Both the position numbers and the translations under genes were made by a program. Under the pieces are notes generated by a model. That model saw only the letters and a list, made by a program, of their open reading frames with translations. It was not told the DNA's origin and searched no databases. Below are positions 52,509 through 64,000 of a DNA stretch of 64,000 nt, in pieces. Position 1 is the stretch's first letter. Each line of letters begins with the position of its first letter. The DNA is taken from NCBI GenBank assembly GCA_024516035.1, contig CM044961.1, positions 35,677,112 through 35,741,111 of the forward strand. Reading direction: 5' to 3'. Source of the DNA: Bactericera cockerelli. Taxonomy: Eukaryota > Arthropoda > Insecta > Hemiptera > Triozidae.

Positions 52509-55500
52509 TGGAATGGTACCTAAGACACACTCACTATTTTCTTTCTGTATGGCGAGAGAAATTTTTTGTATTAGGAAGTTTTCATTCGCTGTCTCCTGTT
52601 TTTTTTTTTTTTTAACAATTGTCGAACTTTATCAATGAACTTTACAGGCATCATCTGCCTGTGGCCCAACAGTTCAACAGCGAATGCCTTTCAATCAATT
52701 AGTTTGGGTTACATTACTTTACTTTCCGTGTCCATGATGGTTGTGTCATGGTGGTGGAAGGATTGATGAGGTATTAACCCCTGTGGACGTCCAGAAGCAA
52801 TGTTCTGGGCTCCTTCCGTGTTCTGTGTGTGGTGTATTGTGTAGTGTTGTTCATGTAGAAATATAAATTTCTCTGAAGTATTTTCATACAAACATTGATT
52901 CTTAAAATTTAGTTTGGTGGTCTTAAGGTGAATTATTTATCAGACTAGGAAATTTTGAAGAACTGTAAACCATCGATGGCAATTTTGGAATCAAATAAAA
53001 CTGGATTTGGCATGAACTTCATTTTCTACTAGGTTGAGTTGCTCTTGACACACTTCTTTAAACGTAATTTATTTTATAATCATAAAATGCTTCTGATGAT
53101 AACAAATTTTACCCAAAGAGTCCTAACAAAAATGTGATCCTTGAACCAACTTTTTCAAAAATGACAAGAAGTCATCTGGAAGATAATTAAGTAGTTTTCT
53201 ACACATGAATTCTGATTCCAAAGCATGAAACCTGGTTCAAAGAACCGTCCAGGATTCCAAGGATGTTACATTTTCTAGAGAAAAGAATGACTACATTTGG
53301 TTGACCCCAGGCTGGGTTGGGTGATTGGGTCACCCTTTACGTGATTCCATAGTGTTGTTATTGCTAGGAATATTATTTTACATTAAACAGTATGAGGTCC
53401 TGTGAAGATCTTCTGATAGTCCAAGCAGCCCGAGATACTGTGGACTTCTTCATTTATAATTCATAACTTATGAAATATGAAAACATAATTCTCTCCAAGC
53501 CCCTACAGGGTTCATTGGTTTGAGTCATACGCAGATTGCTCACTTCTTTCAAAGAAAAAAATCTTCAGATTGAACTTATATTAGAAGAAGAATACGAAGA
53601 AAAATTCTCAAGTTTTGTTCAAACATGGAGGAATTTCTAAGAGATTGAAATACATTGTCATATAAATCACTTTTTATTGTAATTTAACTATTTTTTTTCT
53701 ATTAGGCACTTTAATCACTATCGTCTAAAATGCAATATCATCAACAACAAAAAAAATGCTAAAAAAAACTATTTCTTTAATGATCAATTATACATAACTA
53801 CAATATAATTCGATCAATACATCAACTACAATTAATTCGATCAATTACATCAACTACAATATAATTCAGAAAACTTAGTAACCCTCTATATTGAACGCCT
53901 CTATATTGATTTTAGTTATTTCTTTTATTTTATATTCTATTTTTAGGAGTATAGATATTTTTAATGATAATTAGATCATTTCTGATGGTTATATCTTGAT
54001 TGTAGGTTAACCAGACTACGTGCGTGGGTACTCGATGAGCTATGCCTCTATTAAATGGTTACATTAAGAACTTTGAAACGTGATATTACTACCAAGAAAC
54101 CATTCAAGATTATCAGCTCTATATCATATTGGTATCTTGGCTTCACAATAATCCAGACATAGGTTAACAAGATGAGTAAGTGCTGTAAGTAGTCCATTAG
54201 ATATCGTTCCAATAAAGGTTTATAGTATAATCTTCGATACCAAATTGAGAAAACATATAATGTTTTCATTAAGTCAGTTGGAAAACAGCTATATGATGAC
54301 CTTTTACCATATAAGGATGATCAATTTTGTTCAGTTGAATTGTGTTGTGAGTTATGACTTATGACAAGTCTATGAGAGAAAGCAATGACAACTATCCAAC
54401 TTGGTTCATGTTGTCCCTAGGTATTGATTTAGTAAAGAATATGGATTCATAAGCAAACAACCATACATAATTTTCAAAACGTTAAATTTTGGTAGATTTT
54501 CAGGCTCTCTTTGTCGACAAAACAGGTGACTCAACGATTTTATCAAATGCATTTGACAGAGACCAAAACCATTAGAAGCCATACTGATAAACATCAACTG
54601 AAAAACTATAAAAAAAGAAAAAAGAGAATCAACCAAAATAATCTTCTTGATCTCAATCAAGAGATCCAAACTCCTAAAAAGAGTCCTAAACTTGAAAAGA
54701 AACAAGTTCAAGATGAAAGTGTATAATAGCACGTCACCACAACCGCCTCATTAAGTCAGTTAACATTCTTGAGGACCACGAGGTAAACAAATACTAATCA
54801 TATGTAAATGACCGTAACCATACTGGTAGTTATATAGATGTAGTGATAGTCACTGTTAGAGTTATAGATGTGTTATATGTAGTGGTATAACTATAGATAT
54901 ACCAGCTGTAGGCAGAGGTATAGATATAGTAGGAGTAGTTGTAGTCACTGGTAGTCTAACCTGGCAGGTTGACTCAACGAAGGTCACTTCGCCGGTCTAT
55001 TGGTCCAGACTTGATTCTAGACGCTCTAGCATTCCGTCCACGAGTTGCTCAATTTCTCTTGTAACACTGGTAAGTTTACTGTTCAATTACTTAGCAACTG
55101 TTTGGTATCTGTTAGCTTATCAAGTAAGTTTCTTCGGATGTTTCAATTAGTATCCTCATTCTGTTGACTATCTCTCAGGTTAACAAGTAATGTATGAACT
55201 TTTTTATCTACACATTTCTAAATATTTTAATCAAATTTGTTTTATTTTCAAATGAAAGAGAACAGAAGAAATAATATAATGTGAATCAACCAATTTTCAC
55301 CAATTTTATTAGTTTTGCTTACTTCTTTATTTTGTTGTAGGCAAAGGTATAGTATCTGTTTTGATAGTTATTTGATACTGTTTTGATAGTTATTATTGGC
55401 AGTGTGTATGATAAATTAATATTTATGTAAATCTTTTCAGATAGAATTGGACAAATATGTATCTTTTGAACAACTTTTTCTTTTAATTAATATATGAAGC

Positions 55501-58500
55501 AATTTTTTGGAGTGATATGCTCATACCTACTTGCCTTTGATACTTTTGAACAAAGCAAAACGGGAATTGATATCGTGATTTTTATTTATATTTTTTCAAT
55601 TATTTTTATATTTTTGCAACAAAAAGTTTAGATGTATGCAATGTCTATCTCGTTCTTAATAGTACAATGATTCAATTTTATTCATTCATTAGTTGGTCTG
55701 TTATCAAGTTCCATAGAGAGCTTATGTTAGTAGGACCCTGACATTGAGACGTTCATCGATATTATCCAAGATTGAAGATACTAATTATAAGAACCAACTT
55801 CCCACTTGACTGTCAAAGTTATCTTGATCTTAATCTTCTTCTCTCGTCTTCTTTTCCTCTAACTCTCCGTTTTATTTCTCATTTTATATTCCCGTTCATG
55901 ACAAAGTGTATGTGATCATGTGTTTGGTGTTCATTGTTGAATAATACACAGATTCGTATGTAAATATTTATGTTGTGCTGTTGGGTATAGGTTGCCTCTG
56001 CTTCTTGGGTCATGGTCCTTTGCACGACTTCGTTAATGAATTTATGTCTTCAATTAAAAAGTCAAGATTCCAAAGTCCAAAACAATTAATTTAAATTGAA
56101 ACTATGTAGTTAAATCCAGTGTTTTATTTAAAACTTATTTAGACTTTTATTCGTTCAACAGGTGTATAAACTTGATAATTTTTAACTTACGACTAATTTG
56201 CTAGTTTAAAAAAATCATTTGCATATATTACCTCGTAAATATTTTCAAGATTACCTAATTATTCTTAAAGTAATTATTTCTTTTACTTTGAAGAAAAATC
56301 AATTAGCTCTCTAGTAAGGAAGGACGTACAATTTTTATCATATTCTATACTTTTTCTGGGCTATAGAACTATAATCATTCTAGACTACAAACAAGTAGAT
56401 AATCTTAACATTTAAAAGAGTGGAAAGAAATATATGTGAAATAGTAGAACACAATTGAGTGATAGAAGGGAAAAAAAATGTCTCGTTGGAGTCTCCACAC
56501 TTTGTACACATCCTATAACATAGGTATTATTCAAAATCATATGTACAGCACATGTTCTAAATGTCGAATGAGAACTACATACATGCACCATAAAATTCAT
56601 TAAACAATTTTTATTTTGTTTCTTTATATTTAAATTTTTCTTTCTCGACTCATGCTCTCGTGGAGTCTCGGATATTTATAGCTGGAGAGGCTCCATTGTT
56701 CTAACATTTGCTTGTGGTTAATATTGAAAAGGAGTTTGCAAAAACTTTGGTTTTTCTCAGAACTAAACAATCTTCGAACTTTGCACATAATCCACAAATG
56801 ACACTTTACAGGGATTGAGATAGCTTTGCACTTTGCAGGACTTTGAATTGTTAGGATATGCTTGTGTGTATACCAATTATTGAGGTTTAACAAAGTTATT
56901 TATTTACCATCTTCTTGAAAAAAATTGATAGTAACTTTTTTTTCTTGAGAGGCTTATGATGTATCTGAATAGTTTTTGTTGGTACAGAAAGAAGAATAAA
57001 ACATAACTTTTTGTATGACAATAGGTAGACGTATAAGTTATTTTAATCTTGAGGTAAAGATATTTTTTTAATCACACTGGTTTTTTTAATATGGTTTAAA
57101 AAGTCTTTCGATCTCTACTTACCAGATAAAATTGGCAGAAACTGTTTGAGAAAAATGTGATTAAAGTAAGAAACAATCTAGAAAATCAACTGTATTATTT
57201 ACCTGTGATAAATCAACACGGAAGATAGGTTTCAAGAAGCAGAAAAGGTTAGGAATCAACTATTTCCGATAGACTTCATGCTAATCCACAGCTAGGTTAT
57301 AAATAAAAAATAATTAAAACTAAATGATAACATCACTAAAATATTTTTAAACACAATATCCGAAAGAATTAATGAATTCTAGAATTAGTTTTATAAATTA
57401 TTATGGGAAACATTCTAAGTTATTGAATGAGAAATTGTTTAGTGCTTCTGGAATTTATCCAGATATTTTTTCATTATCTAAATAATATTTTTAGATCTTC
57501 ATTAGAATTATTCACAATACATAAATAAATTATTACTGAAAAATTGAAATATTTGAATAAATTGTTTTTTGAATCATTATTTACCCGGCACTTTGGATTT
57601 ATTAGTCACTATAAAAAATTGCAATGGTGTAAAAAAAATTGCACTTTTTCTACATTATTAAAACAAAACTTCGAACTCAAAGCATCTGAATTTGTGGATA
57701 GAAAACTAGTCAGAAATAACGCCGCCGAGCGTTCAATCCAAACCTTCTCTGAAACAATGGAAAAATTTCCACCAAGCAAAAGCACAATTACCGGTGGGAC
57801 AATATAAATTGAAACACTGTCAATTAACCACTGTAAAACGGACGGCACAGACAAAGTTGTTACTCCACAAGGAAGATGTAAAGAACTAAAGACACACAAC
57901 CGAGAAGAGAGGAAACCAATGGAAAATAATATAGACATTGGATTTAGTGAAGAAATCTCTGTTGTGATGCAGATTCAATACCTATGATTGGACCACCCAA
58001 CGAGGTTTCTCTGGGTAGAGAGAGGACGGCAACTTTGTAAGTTGGACGACGTTCAAAGTACTAACTCTATCCAGATAAACTGAATGGCAGATGGACTAGA
58101 AGAGATGCAATACATTCACATGGTAATGTCCAGCGGGATTACCTGGAAAATAAAGGTTATATTGGCAAAGCAAATTTATTTGATGAAAAATTTTCAGGAA
58201 ATTCGAGATCCACAAATGCTCATATCTTAAGATTAGCCAAATTATAAAAAGGAATATAGAATGAGGAAAAAAGTGTTCCAGTTACAAAGGAAGGCAAAAG
58301 CCCTTATTGAACAATGCAATCTTGAACTTTAAGGTAAATATAAGCTAGTAATAATAAAAAAAAACACCTTAATATTTGGTGACATTCTCAATAAAAGAAT
58401 GTCTTAAGATTAGTAAATTCAATTATTTTACACAAAAAATACTACTTAAACATATTATATTTTCAAGTATTTCTAAAATCAATAATATTCTTCGTTAAAA

Positions 58501-59839
58501 AACAATCTCTTAATATCAATCACATTTTCCACAAAGATACCTTGATTGAAAGTGAAATTAAAAACATCATCATAAAAATTTGGGGATGAAGTATTTCTAG
58601 AAGTCTCAAATCTGAAATTTTAGTACATTCTATAAGAATTTTTTATATTGGAAGTAATATAAGGGAAATACTGGAAACGTCAAACAAGAAAATTTTAAGC
58701 ACTAAACGCGGTTTTCGCGAAGAATTAAAATTCGGCTGGGCTAGTACAGCGAACATCTTTATAACACAGAAAAAAAAGAAAAGATTATTGGGTCTTTTGT
58801 TATCTCATGTGATGTGTTGCTCACACCACTTCTCTGACGACTTAATTTGTTTATGTCTTCATTAACACTAATAACTAGTGATTCCTCTATATCGATCATA
58901 ACATTTTTTGTAATATTGACTAAAGTGTTAACATTGGTGACTAGTCTCACGTGATGTGGTCTTCTCTAATCTTCATTGATTCCACTGTAATCACTTGGTT
59001 GGATTCTTCATAGTTTATTCCATCTGAGTCGTTGTCTACATTGTGAGGTAGGTCGTTGAGTGCGTCTAGATGTTCTCCAGGAACGATCTCGTAAACGGTT
59101 TGATTTACAACACAATTAGCGAGATAATTGCAGTCATTGTGAGAATGGTTCGCAGGTTCATCAAGATCTTGTTAACTAATAGATCTAGTTCCTTAAAGAG
59201 TTCTTGTTGAAAGATAATGTCGGTTCTCAAAGTTGTAAGAATGTCACTTGCTAAGGTTAATAGTTCTGTCATGTTGTCAAAGGCATTTTAGATGATTTTA
59301 TTTTCCATTGTCTCTATGATCTTTGCTGATATGATGTGTCTAATGCCGTGTTCAGTTTTTTCAGATTGTCATCTGTTTTTGTTCTCTCTTTCAGGTAAAG
59401 TGTTTCTTTTCTACACTTCAACAATATCTTCAACTTACCAATTATCTATCTTTTTCTCTCTTCCTTCGCTCTAGCTCTTTCTCTTCTCTTACTTCCACTA
59501 CTATTTATTTACCCTCCATGAAATGCATCTTATTCTTCTACTCTCTTTCTCTCTCTCCCTTTTCTCGCTCTTCTTCTCCTTTCTTCATCGTCATCTTCTC
59601 TCTCTCTTTCTCTCTCTCGGGCAGTTTTCCAGTTCAATAATCCCGTCTAGTTTCACTGCTAGATTAAGTTCTTTGTTTAGACCACGGTGAGGAACACGAT
59701 AATAAAATACAATTGGTTTATGAGGAGTCCGCCCTCTCTATCTTTCGCCTTTAGCGTCCTCTGCTGAACTTCGGCTCGGATCTGATTCTTCGTGTTATTG
59801 ATCTTCGCTCCATGGTATGTAGTCAGTGGCGAAGGATGC
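52509..59839. other. Unassigned AT-rich sequence right of the gap
   Basis: No gene is recognisable. Small frames at 54511-54726 (Lys/Gln-rich) and 57544-57807 have no known content. A TAG/TATAG-rich degenerate repeat lies at 54820-54960, and pyrimidine-rich CT stretches at 59440-59620. Confidence 0.5.
53796..53869 (+). repeat. Short 28-bp tandem repeat
   Basis: Nearly three copies of AACTACAATATAATTCGATC followed by AATTACATC. Confidence 0.8.
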
Positions 59840-60689
59840 TTGGAATAGAGAGGTCAGTTGATAACCAACCTGTTGCTGTGGGTCCACGGAACGTCAAAAA
59901 TATGAAATGGATACACGATTTAGTTTTAATCAGTGGCGACCATTGATTCAAATAGACAGTTGATGGCTAACCTGTTCTGCGGAAACCATGGGTACAGGGA
60001 AGAGTTGATTTCAGAAATGATATTAATTATAGGGAAATTGATTAGTTTTACAGGGATCTCCTTTCCAAGCATTTTCTTTTGTAAAATATAATTCAAAACA
60101 GTTGTCCAGGTTTGTTCTCTGAAATCTACAATGTATATATTGTAGGTTCTTCCAAGTACAACTTTTATTATATGCTTTACTTTAAAATACTAATTGAACA
60201 TAAAAAAAAAAACTAATCCCAAAAATTGTGCCTAAAAAAGTAGTGAATTCTGAAGTAAGTAACCAAGTACTTAGTTCAAAAATATCAATGAACTTGATTA
60301 ATAACCTTTCTTATACATGTACATAATTTATTATAGGTATAACATTATATGTATTATGTGTCTTGAAACTGCGAGAACATCATAAATTATACTACACCAC
60401 TGGCCGGCTATATTCAAATCAAAATCTCAATTATTCCACTCTTAAGAACCAATTCAACCAATCAGTAATCTCGCCCAGATCAACATGTCCGATTTCAGTA
60501 CAAGATTTTTCTATTCTTGGGTTTCAAATACTGAAATTAAATTATTATTTCCAACGTTTGGTCTTTATTTATGCATTCGATCGGGAATTAATTAATTATT
60601 ACCATTTTACATACAGGGTGAAAAATAAAGCTGGGTCGGTATCGAAGAACGGAAGAACCAGTAGCATCAAGAATCGAAGGTTAATGTGG

Positions 60690-60772
60690 GTAGTAGTTTG
60701 GTGAGTTTCCTGCGAATGGAGGGTAACACCCCCGTCGTGATATTATGACATTAACCATGCAGTTGAAACTAA
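60690..60772 (+). mobile_element. SINE family D copy
   Basis: GTGAGTTTCCTGCGAATGGA, GGGTAACACCCCCGTCGTGA and CCATGCAGTTGAAACT. An inserted TTATGACA-like stretch separates it from the consensus. Confidence 0.65.
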
Positions 60773-61355
60773 AAAAAATCGAAGGATTGTGTGACTAGAT
60801 GAATTGTTTCAGGTTTAATTTCTCTCAAATCCTAAAGTGAAAACTATTTGATAGTCAAATGTAATTATTTTCAGTAAAGACTTTTGTTATAATAAAGAGC
60901 AATCTTAAAATTAAAATAACTTACGAATTGGTAAAAGATTCAACAGCACTCAATAGAAGTAATAATATTTAAGTCTGGAAGTTCAAGCTTACCTGTGAAC
61001 AAAAAGAAAGAAACAAAGATATTAATTATGGGAATAGGAATACATTTTAATTATTTAATAAAATTATAAGAAAAGTATTTTAATCCTTTTTTTCCAGATT
61101 CTTATTAAATATCAAAAATTAATGAGAGTACACCGTCTATAATCCAGCGCCTAGTAATTATTTCAATTTCTACAGAATATTAATGGGCGGTAACATTTTA
61201 TCAACAGGATAGAAATTAAAATAAAACTGAAAATCGAGAAGGCAAGTATACCCTATATAAAGTCACTAATTTACATAATAAATTGGAAAGGCCATGCCTC
61301 TACGGCGATATTAATAAGTCGGATCGATTTACTCTCCTATAAATCGATATATAGA

Positions 61356-61391
61356 TATCGATATACTTATATGTACTCGTAAATATCGATA
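61356..61391. promoter_or_regulatory. Paired DRE-like TATCGATA sites
   Basis: TATCGATA occurs exactly at 61356-61363 and 61384-61391, with a near-copy AAATCGATAT at 61341. In Drosophila this is the DREF-binding element of housekeeping promoters. No transcript or gene start was recognised next to it, so its role is a guess. Confidence 0.3.
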
Positions 61392-63557
61392 AATAATATT
61401 CATTGCAAGCACATCGGAACTCTGGGAACTCCCCGTCTATAAACAACTCTACTGGTCTACTCCTTGGTCTACTCTCATCTCCTAACTCATATGGACTGAG
61501 TCGGCTAATAGAAATGATACCGGGAGATATCTAAATGAATTACAATTAGATAATGAAAAATATTCTAACAGTAATTTAATTAAAGAAAGTAGGTACGCGA
61601 TGGGGTAACATTGGACCGGGGGGAACGTGTGAACCCGAATGTATTTGATTCAGGAGAACCAAAAGTAAGCTCTTTCACAGTGTACCTCCAAGGAAAATTA
61701 AAAGAAATGTGTGAATTTAAACGGAATAAACTAAACATAACAAATTTAAACGGAAGAAAATGCCGTTTGCATTAGCACCGCCCTTGATCAAGTTTTGTTT
61801 TATTAATCTCAATTTCTATGTATGTTTATAATCTATGTAAATAAAAGTTGATCTAATATGTTAAATAAAAGAATATTACCAAGAAGTGACAATGTGCAAT
61901 TGAGTACAAGTTCTGTTGAAAATAAATAAAATTACTTCAATATTAACTTTACTTGATAAATATGTAGAAGCGGTTTATATTCACTTTGTTTGATATAGAA
62001 CAATATAGTGATCGTTAAAACAAAGATAGATCCTCTGCTTGAAATTAACATTATTTTGGTTGCTCCTTTTGAGCAATTTTTCAGAGGTATTCAAGTGCCA
62101 AGTTACGCTCAGCGTTCCAATTCACCCCAACTGGACAGACCTGATTCCAATCTCAACAATCCACAGAGCAGGTTCGTCGAGGCCTTTATACAATAATCAA
62201 GAACACAAAATAGATTATGATTTAATTGAACTCAATTAATAACATTTGTGAGATCAAGAAGGTCAAAGCCAAACAACCAACGCTCCTAATTCATGCATAA
62301 GAAATTGATAGAGAAAGAGAGGGGGGGGATAATAAAGAGAGAGAAAGAGTGAAGGAAAGAGAGATGGCATTGGTCAATTCTTTGATAACTACAGAAGAGC
62401 AGAGGTTAAAAAACTCTTTAATAGGGAATATCCTTTTCAGATTTACTCCTGGAAGAGTGAGAGATACAGAGGCAGTTATTACTGAAGATGTTGGAGATGT
62501 GCTCAAAATAAACTGATCGGACAGCTCGTTATATGACTTATGATTTATTCTTCTGTGAGCATTGATGAGAATGGTGAGCTCCATACATGGAATTAGAAAC
62601 TGATCTGTATCTGTGATGCCATGATAGATGATTTTCAATTGGCAGAACTCGAAGTGAACCCCCGTCACGTCTCGTCACTTGAACTTGATACTTCCGCCAT
62701 TCTTGGAAGTCTAAAAACCTGGAATTTGGGTCACCTCTGTGTCAGCTAAAAGACAGATATTATTCTATTACCAATGATGACGTCTCTGCGTCCAGTGATA
62801 TACATCTCAGTCCCAGAAGAGATCCGACACAATGCCTTTCAAGCTGACGTTACACTACTTCCAACATTAGAAACAATACCAGCACAACAAAGCTTACTAA
62901 TGATCAGGTATCACAAGCAAAGTATTGAATATCAACCGTCATAAAACTTCAATACAGAACCGTAATGAATCTCGTAACGAAACTAATCAACTTATATGAA
63001 GACATCATTGCCCATACAACATTACCAGACATCAAAAGGAAACTTGAACGACCTGGCTAAGAAGAGCTTGACTAAATATGGAAGAAATTACAAAAAAGCA
63101 TACAAGAGAGCTCTATTTGAAGTACTCAAGAAAACAATATGTCATAAATATTGAAGATTTTTTTCTTCTTCTCTATGCTACATAAATATTGTACAGGGTG
63201 GAGTGATCAATTGTTGGGTTGTTATGTATTATTTTAAATAAGAAATTCGTAAATTGTATTAAAATATTTTTTTTTGAAAATTAGCAAGGTACTTTCAAAA
63301 GAAGATATCTTGACTCCTAACTCATCGGTTTTTTTTAAGCTTTAGAAGTTTGGACATAACAGGGCAGCTGTTTCGGATCTAATGACTGTTAGGCGGGAGC
63401 GGTCCAGAAAGCAGATAATTAAAAAAAATTACTTTTTATTTAGGTTCCAAAATGTATGAAAAATAATTATATGCAATCATTATGTATTTGATGTTCGTTA
63501 GAAGAGTAATTCACATCCACAGTATTCAAAAATTGAAACTGTGAAGATATTGACAAA

Positions 63558-63623
63558 CTCAAAAACTGAAGAATTGCAGAACTCAGAAACTTCTCCGAGT
63601 TCAGCAATTCTTCAGTTTCTGAG
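63558..63623. repeat. 66-nt near-perfect hairpin
   Basis: The arms 63558-63584 and 63597-63623 pair over 27 positions with two mismatches around a 12-base loop. Core arm sequence ACTGAAGAATTGC. Size and pairing resemble a microRNA precursor; it could equally be a short inverted duplication. Confidence 0.6.
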
Positions 63624-64000
63624 TATTCGATAGATCGGGAGTATCTTGGTGTGAGAAGTTCTCTACAGGTTCAAGGATAAAAGGTTATTTGCTTTAGACA
63701 CTTGCCAAGTTTAGGGTTCACGTTAATTTTCCACGCCGTTGACTTGAAACTTAAAACTTCAGACTAATTTGTTCTCTCTCCTCAAGTTTATATGAAATTA
63801 GGTTTGTAAAAACCAAATCGGGCACTGATAATTGGCGACAGTCTGTGCTTGGTCACCCCTTTGAAACAACAATACCACCATTAAAATTGACCAAGTCACA
63901 ATTGTTTGCGTGTGTTTCTTTCTTTTATACAATTGCATGTGTTTTAATGGGCGTTTTTAAAAGGGCAATTATGATTTTCTTGGCGCTCTGTGAACTGGGT

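Larger units (their letters stand above)
59840..64000. other. Right end of the window, no gene seen
   Basis: Contains a half hammerhead-repeat copy at 60085-60170, a SINE family D copy at 60690-60772, paired TATCGATA sites at 61356-61391, a GA tract at 62303-62365 and a hairpin at 63558-63623. Frames at 60363-60704, 62008-62239 and 62291-62668 show no domain. Confidence 0.5.

Noticed and set aside
52351..52638. Open frame across the N run
   Set aside because: It is created by translating the gap and joins LTR to unrelated sequence.
62039..62239. Signal-peptide-like small protein
   Set aside because: The frame starts at TTG, has no ATG, and overlaps another frame; no supporting context.

Overview
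The window is AT-rich animal nuclear DNA with very long introns, tRNA-derived SINEs, a non-LTR and an LTR retrotransposon, satellites and one assembly gap of 100 N (52409-52508). The only host gene I can recognise is a GLI-family zinc-finger transcription factor on the minus strand, cubitus interruptus (ci), the transcriptional effector of Hedgehog signalling. The finger sequences look arthropod. An insect is likely, but I cannot name the order or species.

Layout, ci part (1-29355). Nine internal ci exons run right to left: 29137-29355, 8877-9019, 7719-7872, 6341-6504, 4712-4932, 3566-3715, 2561-2725, 1298-1524 and 125-334. All have GT/AG borders. Their reading phases join without conflict, except that two exons (4712-4932 and 1298-1524) each appear to lack one base. 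Together they encode about 550 residues: an upstream Tyr/Ala-rich segment, the Sufu-binding SYGH region, the QLQAHLLRS region, all five GLI fingers and the start of the C-terminal half. The N-terminal exons lie to the right (not found) and the C-terminus lies beyond base 1. The 20-kb intron 9020-29136 holds a nearly intact I-like non-LTR retrotransposon (21556-27381) with an exact 12-bp target-site duplication and, next to it, a 44-bp-unit satellite.

Right part (29356-64000). No host exon could be supported here. It holds SINEs, a fold-back element and a second inverted-repeat element (36598-37360), two dispersed repeats carrying a hammerhead-ribozyme-like core (32671-32716 and 38674-38718), and a BEL/Pao LTR retrotransposon (44865 to the gap) with an uninterrupted 1755-residue polyprotein and identical visible LTRs. 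There is also a pre-miRNA-like hairpin near the right end.

Three themes stand out. (1) Tandem repeats sit at the borders of several ci exons and copy or abut the splice sites. (2) Single-base deletions break two ci exons and the non-LTR ORF2, and one minisatellite patch is full of indels, which suggests residual long-read assembly error rather than a dead gene. (3) Hammerhead-like motifs in a dispersed repeat family point to a ribozyme-bearing retroelement in this genome.
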